Assembly (NCBI GenBank): GCA_937941715.1
Contig: CALDGX010000186.1
Span: forward strand, 1-24,151
Length of the DNA: 24,151 nt
DNA from: an uncultured Chloracidobacterium sp.
GTDB lineage: Bacteria > Acidobacteriota > Blastocatellia > Pyrinomonadales > Pyrinomonadaceae
Direction of reading: 5' to 3'
The notes below the pieces were generated by a model, which searched no databases, was not told the origin of the DNA, and was given only the letters and a program-made list of their open reading frames with translations. Each line of letters begins with the position of its first letter. The stretch's first letter is position 1. Below, piece by piece: positions 23,229-24,151 of this stretch. A program made the translations under genes and the position numbers.

Positions 23229-24151
23229 ATGTCAGACGCCGTCAGGAAATATCACGAAGAGGACGAGATCGGCAAAACCTACGATCTCCGCGTCGCCCGG
23301 CGTTTGCTCAGATATCTCAGGCCGTACTGGCGTCTGGCGGCCGCGGCCCTGACGCTGACCTTGCTGACCAACATTTTGATCAGTACCCAGCCATATTTTA
23401 CCAAGATGGCTGTGGACGATTTTATCGAGCCAGGCCGAACGGACGGCATATGGCTTTTCGCGTTGGCGTTTTTCGGGGTTTTCCTGTTTCGCTTTATTTT
23501 CTCGTACGTTCAGGAGATCTTGCTGAACAATGTCGGGCAAAAGGTGATGTTCGACCTGCGAAGCGAATTGTACGCCAAGCTGCAAAAGCAGGAAGTTGCG
23601 TATTACGACCAATATCCGGTCGGCCGTACGATGACCCGTTTGACGGGTGACGTCGACGCCCTTAATGAACTTTTCACTTCGGGTGTGATCGACGTGCTCG
23701 GCGATCTGGTCATTATCATCGCGATCGTCGGGATAATGTTCTGGATGGACTGGAAATTGGCCCTCGTGTCGCTCGTTACGGTCCCGCTGCTTTTCACCGC
23801 GACGAACTGGTTTCGCAAACACGCTCGCACCGGCTTTGACAAAGTACGCACGCGCAACGCCAAACTGAACGCATTTCTGCAGGAATACATCTCCGGGGCC
23901 CAGACGGTCCAGCTCTTTAACGCTGAAGCCAAAGCTCAGAGCCGTTTTCGCGTGATCAACGACGACTATCGCAAGGCGAATATCGAGACCATCTATTATT
24001 ACGCGATATTCTATCCGTTGGTCGACTTTATCGGTGCCGTCGGTATCGCGGTCGTGATATTTGCGTTCGGTTTTGAGACACTCAGCGGACTTTCCGCCGC
24101 CGGTGCGGCCCTCACGGTCGGCATTTTGGCGTCATTCATTCAATATTCCCT
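23229..24151 (+). CDS. ABC exporter, transmembrane half (3' end outside window)
   Basis: About 307 codons are open from the ATG to the window edge. After a charged N-terminus, membrane helices begin at about residue 35 (LAAAALTLTLLTNILI) and the sequence follows the type IV exporter pattern. NVGQKVMFDLRSELYAKLQK (101-120) precedes YYDQYPVGRTMTRLTGDVDA (125-144), the signature of the MsbA/ABCB transmembrane domain. AFLQEYISGAQTVQLFNAE follows, also typical. The ATP-binding domain with Walker A lies beyond the window, so a single-chain half-transporter is expected but not shown. Substrates of this family include lipids, drugs and peptides; none can be assigned. Confidence 0.92.
   Translation, partial: MSDAVRKYHEEDEIGKTYDLRVARRLLRYLRPYWRLAAAALTLTLLTNILISTQPYFTKMAVDDFIEPGRTDGIWLFALAFFGVFLFRFIFSYVQEILLNNVGQKVMFDLRSELYAKLQKQEVAYYDQYPVGRTMTRLTGDVDALNELFTSGVIDVLGDLVIIIAIVGIMFWMDWKLALVSLVTVPLLFTATNWFRKHARTGFDKVRTRNAKLNAFLQEYISGAQTVQLFNAEAKAQSRFRVINDDYRKANIETIYYYAIFYPLVDFIGAVGIAVVIFAFGFETLSGLSAAGAALTVGILASFIQYS

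Overview
The window reads as a chromosomal segment of an Acidobacteriota bacterium, most likely class Blastocatellia (Pyrinomonadaceae-like). This is inferred from gene content and style only: moderately high GC, TPR-rich envelope proteins, a sigma-factor/TPR-CHAT pair, SpoIIM and DUF58 proteins in a presumed diderm, and few Shine-Dalgarno sequences. I see no rRNA, tRNA, CRISPR array, insertion sequence or phage gene, so it looks like ordinary chromosome with several unusual protein architectures.

Left part (1-5029). A minus-strand pair starts at 2707: a GT2 polyprenyl-phosphate glycosyltransferase overlaps by ATGA a large TMTC-like membrane glycosyltransferase with a TPR tail, which runs off the left edge. 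Divergent from it are a Ski2-like helicase that has only the second RecA half, and then ispH. The divergent region carries an extended -10 for the minus strand, a TATAAT almost touching the plus-strand start, and a perfect inverted repeat.

Middle part (5030-15278). A strong promoter precedes a sigma-70-like gene and an 1176-residue membrane protein with an anti-sigma-like N-terminus, one transmembrane helix, a long TPR array and a CHAT (caspase-fold) domain with His and Cys intact. Then come an OGG2-type DNA glycosylase with its own promoter, an exported TPR protein carrying two retropepsin-like DTG motifs, and an orphan PIN ribonuclease. Facing these is a subtilase with two CxxC pairs and no signal peptide. 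Divergent from the subtilase is a patatin-like hydrolase, followed by a structured leader and an RRM/glycine-rich RNA-binding protein closed by a textbook intrinsic terminator.

Right part (15300-24151). A secreted minus-strand protein diverges from a DUF58 protein. Next is a co-directional run with mostly tiny gaps: a B12-type radical SAM enzyme, a small exported protein, a methyltransferase with a putative caspase-like N-terminal domain, a glutamate-racemase-like protein with an altered active-site motif, and an exported META-domain protein. A convergent spoIIM gene and a divergent, truncated ABC exporter gene finish the window.

Two threads stand out. First, clan-CD-like (caspase-fold) and other protease modules recur here: CHAT with its own sigma factor, a duplicated retropepsin, a zinc-ribbon-like subtilase, and a candidate caspase-like domain fused to a methyltransferase. 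Second, several genes have a -10 box ending only 7-13 nt before the start codon, which suggests leaderless or near-leaderless transcription is common in this organism.
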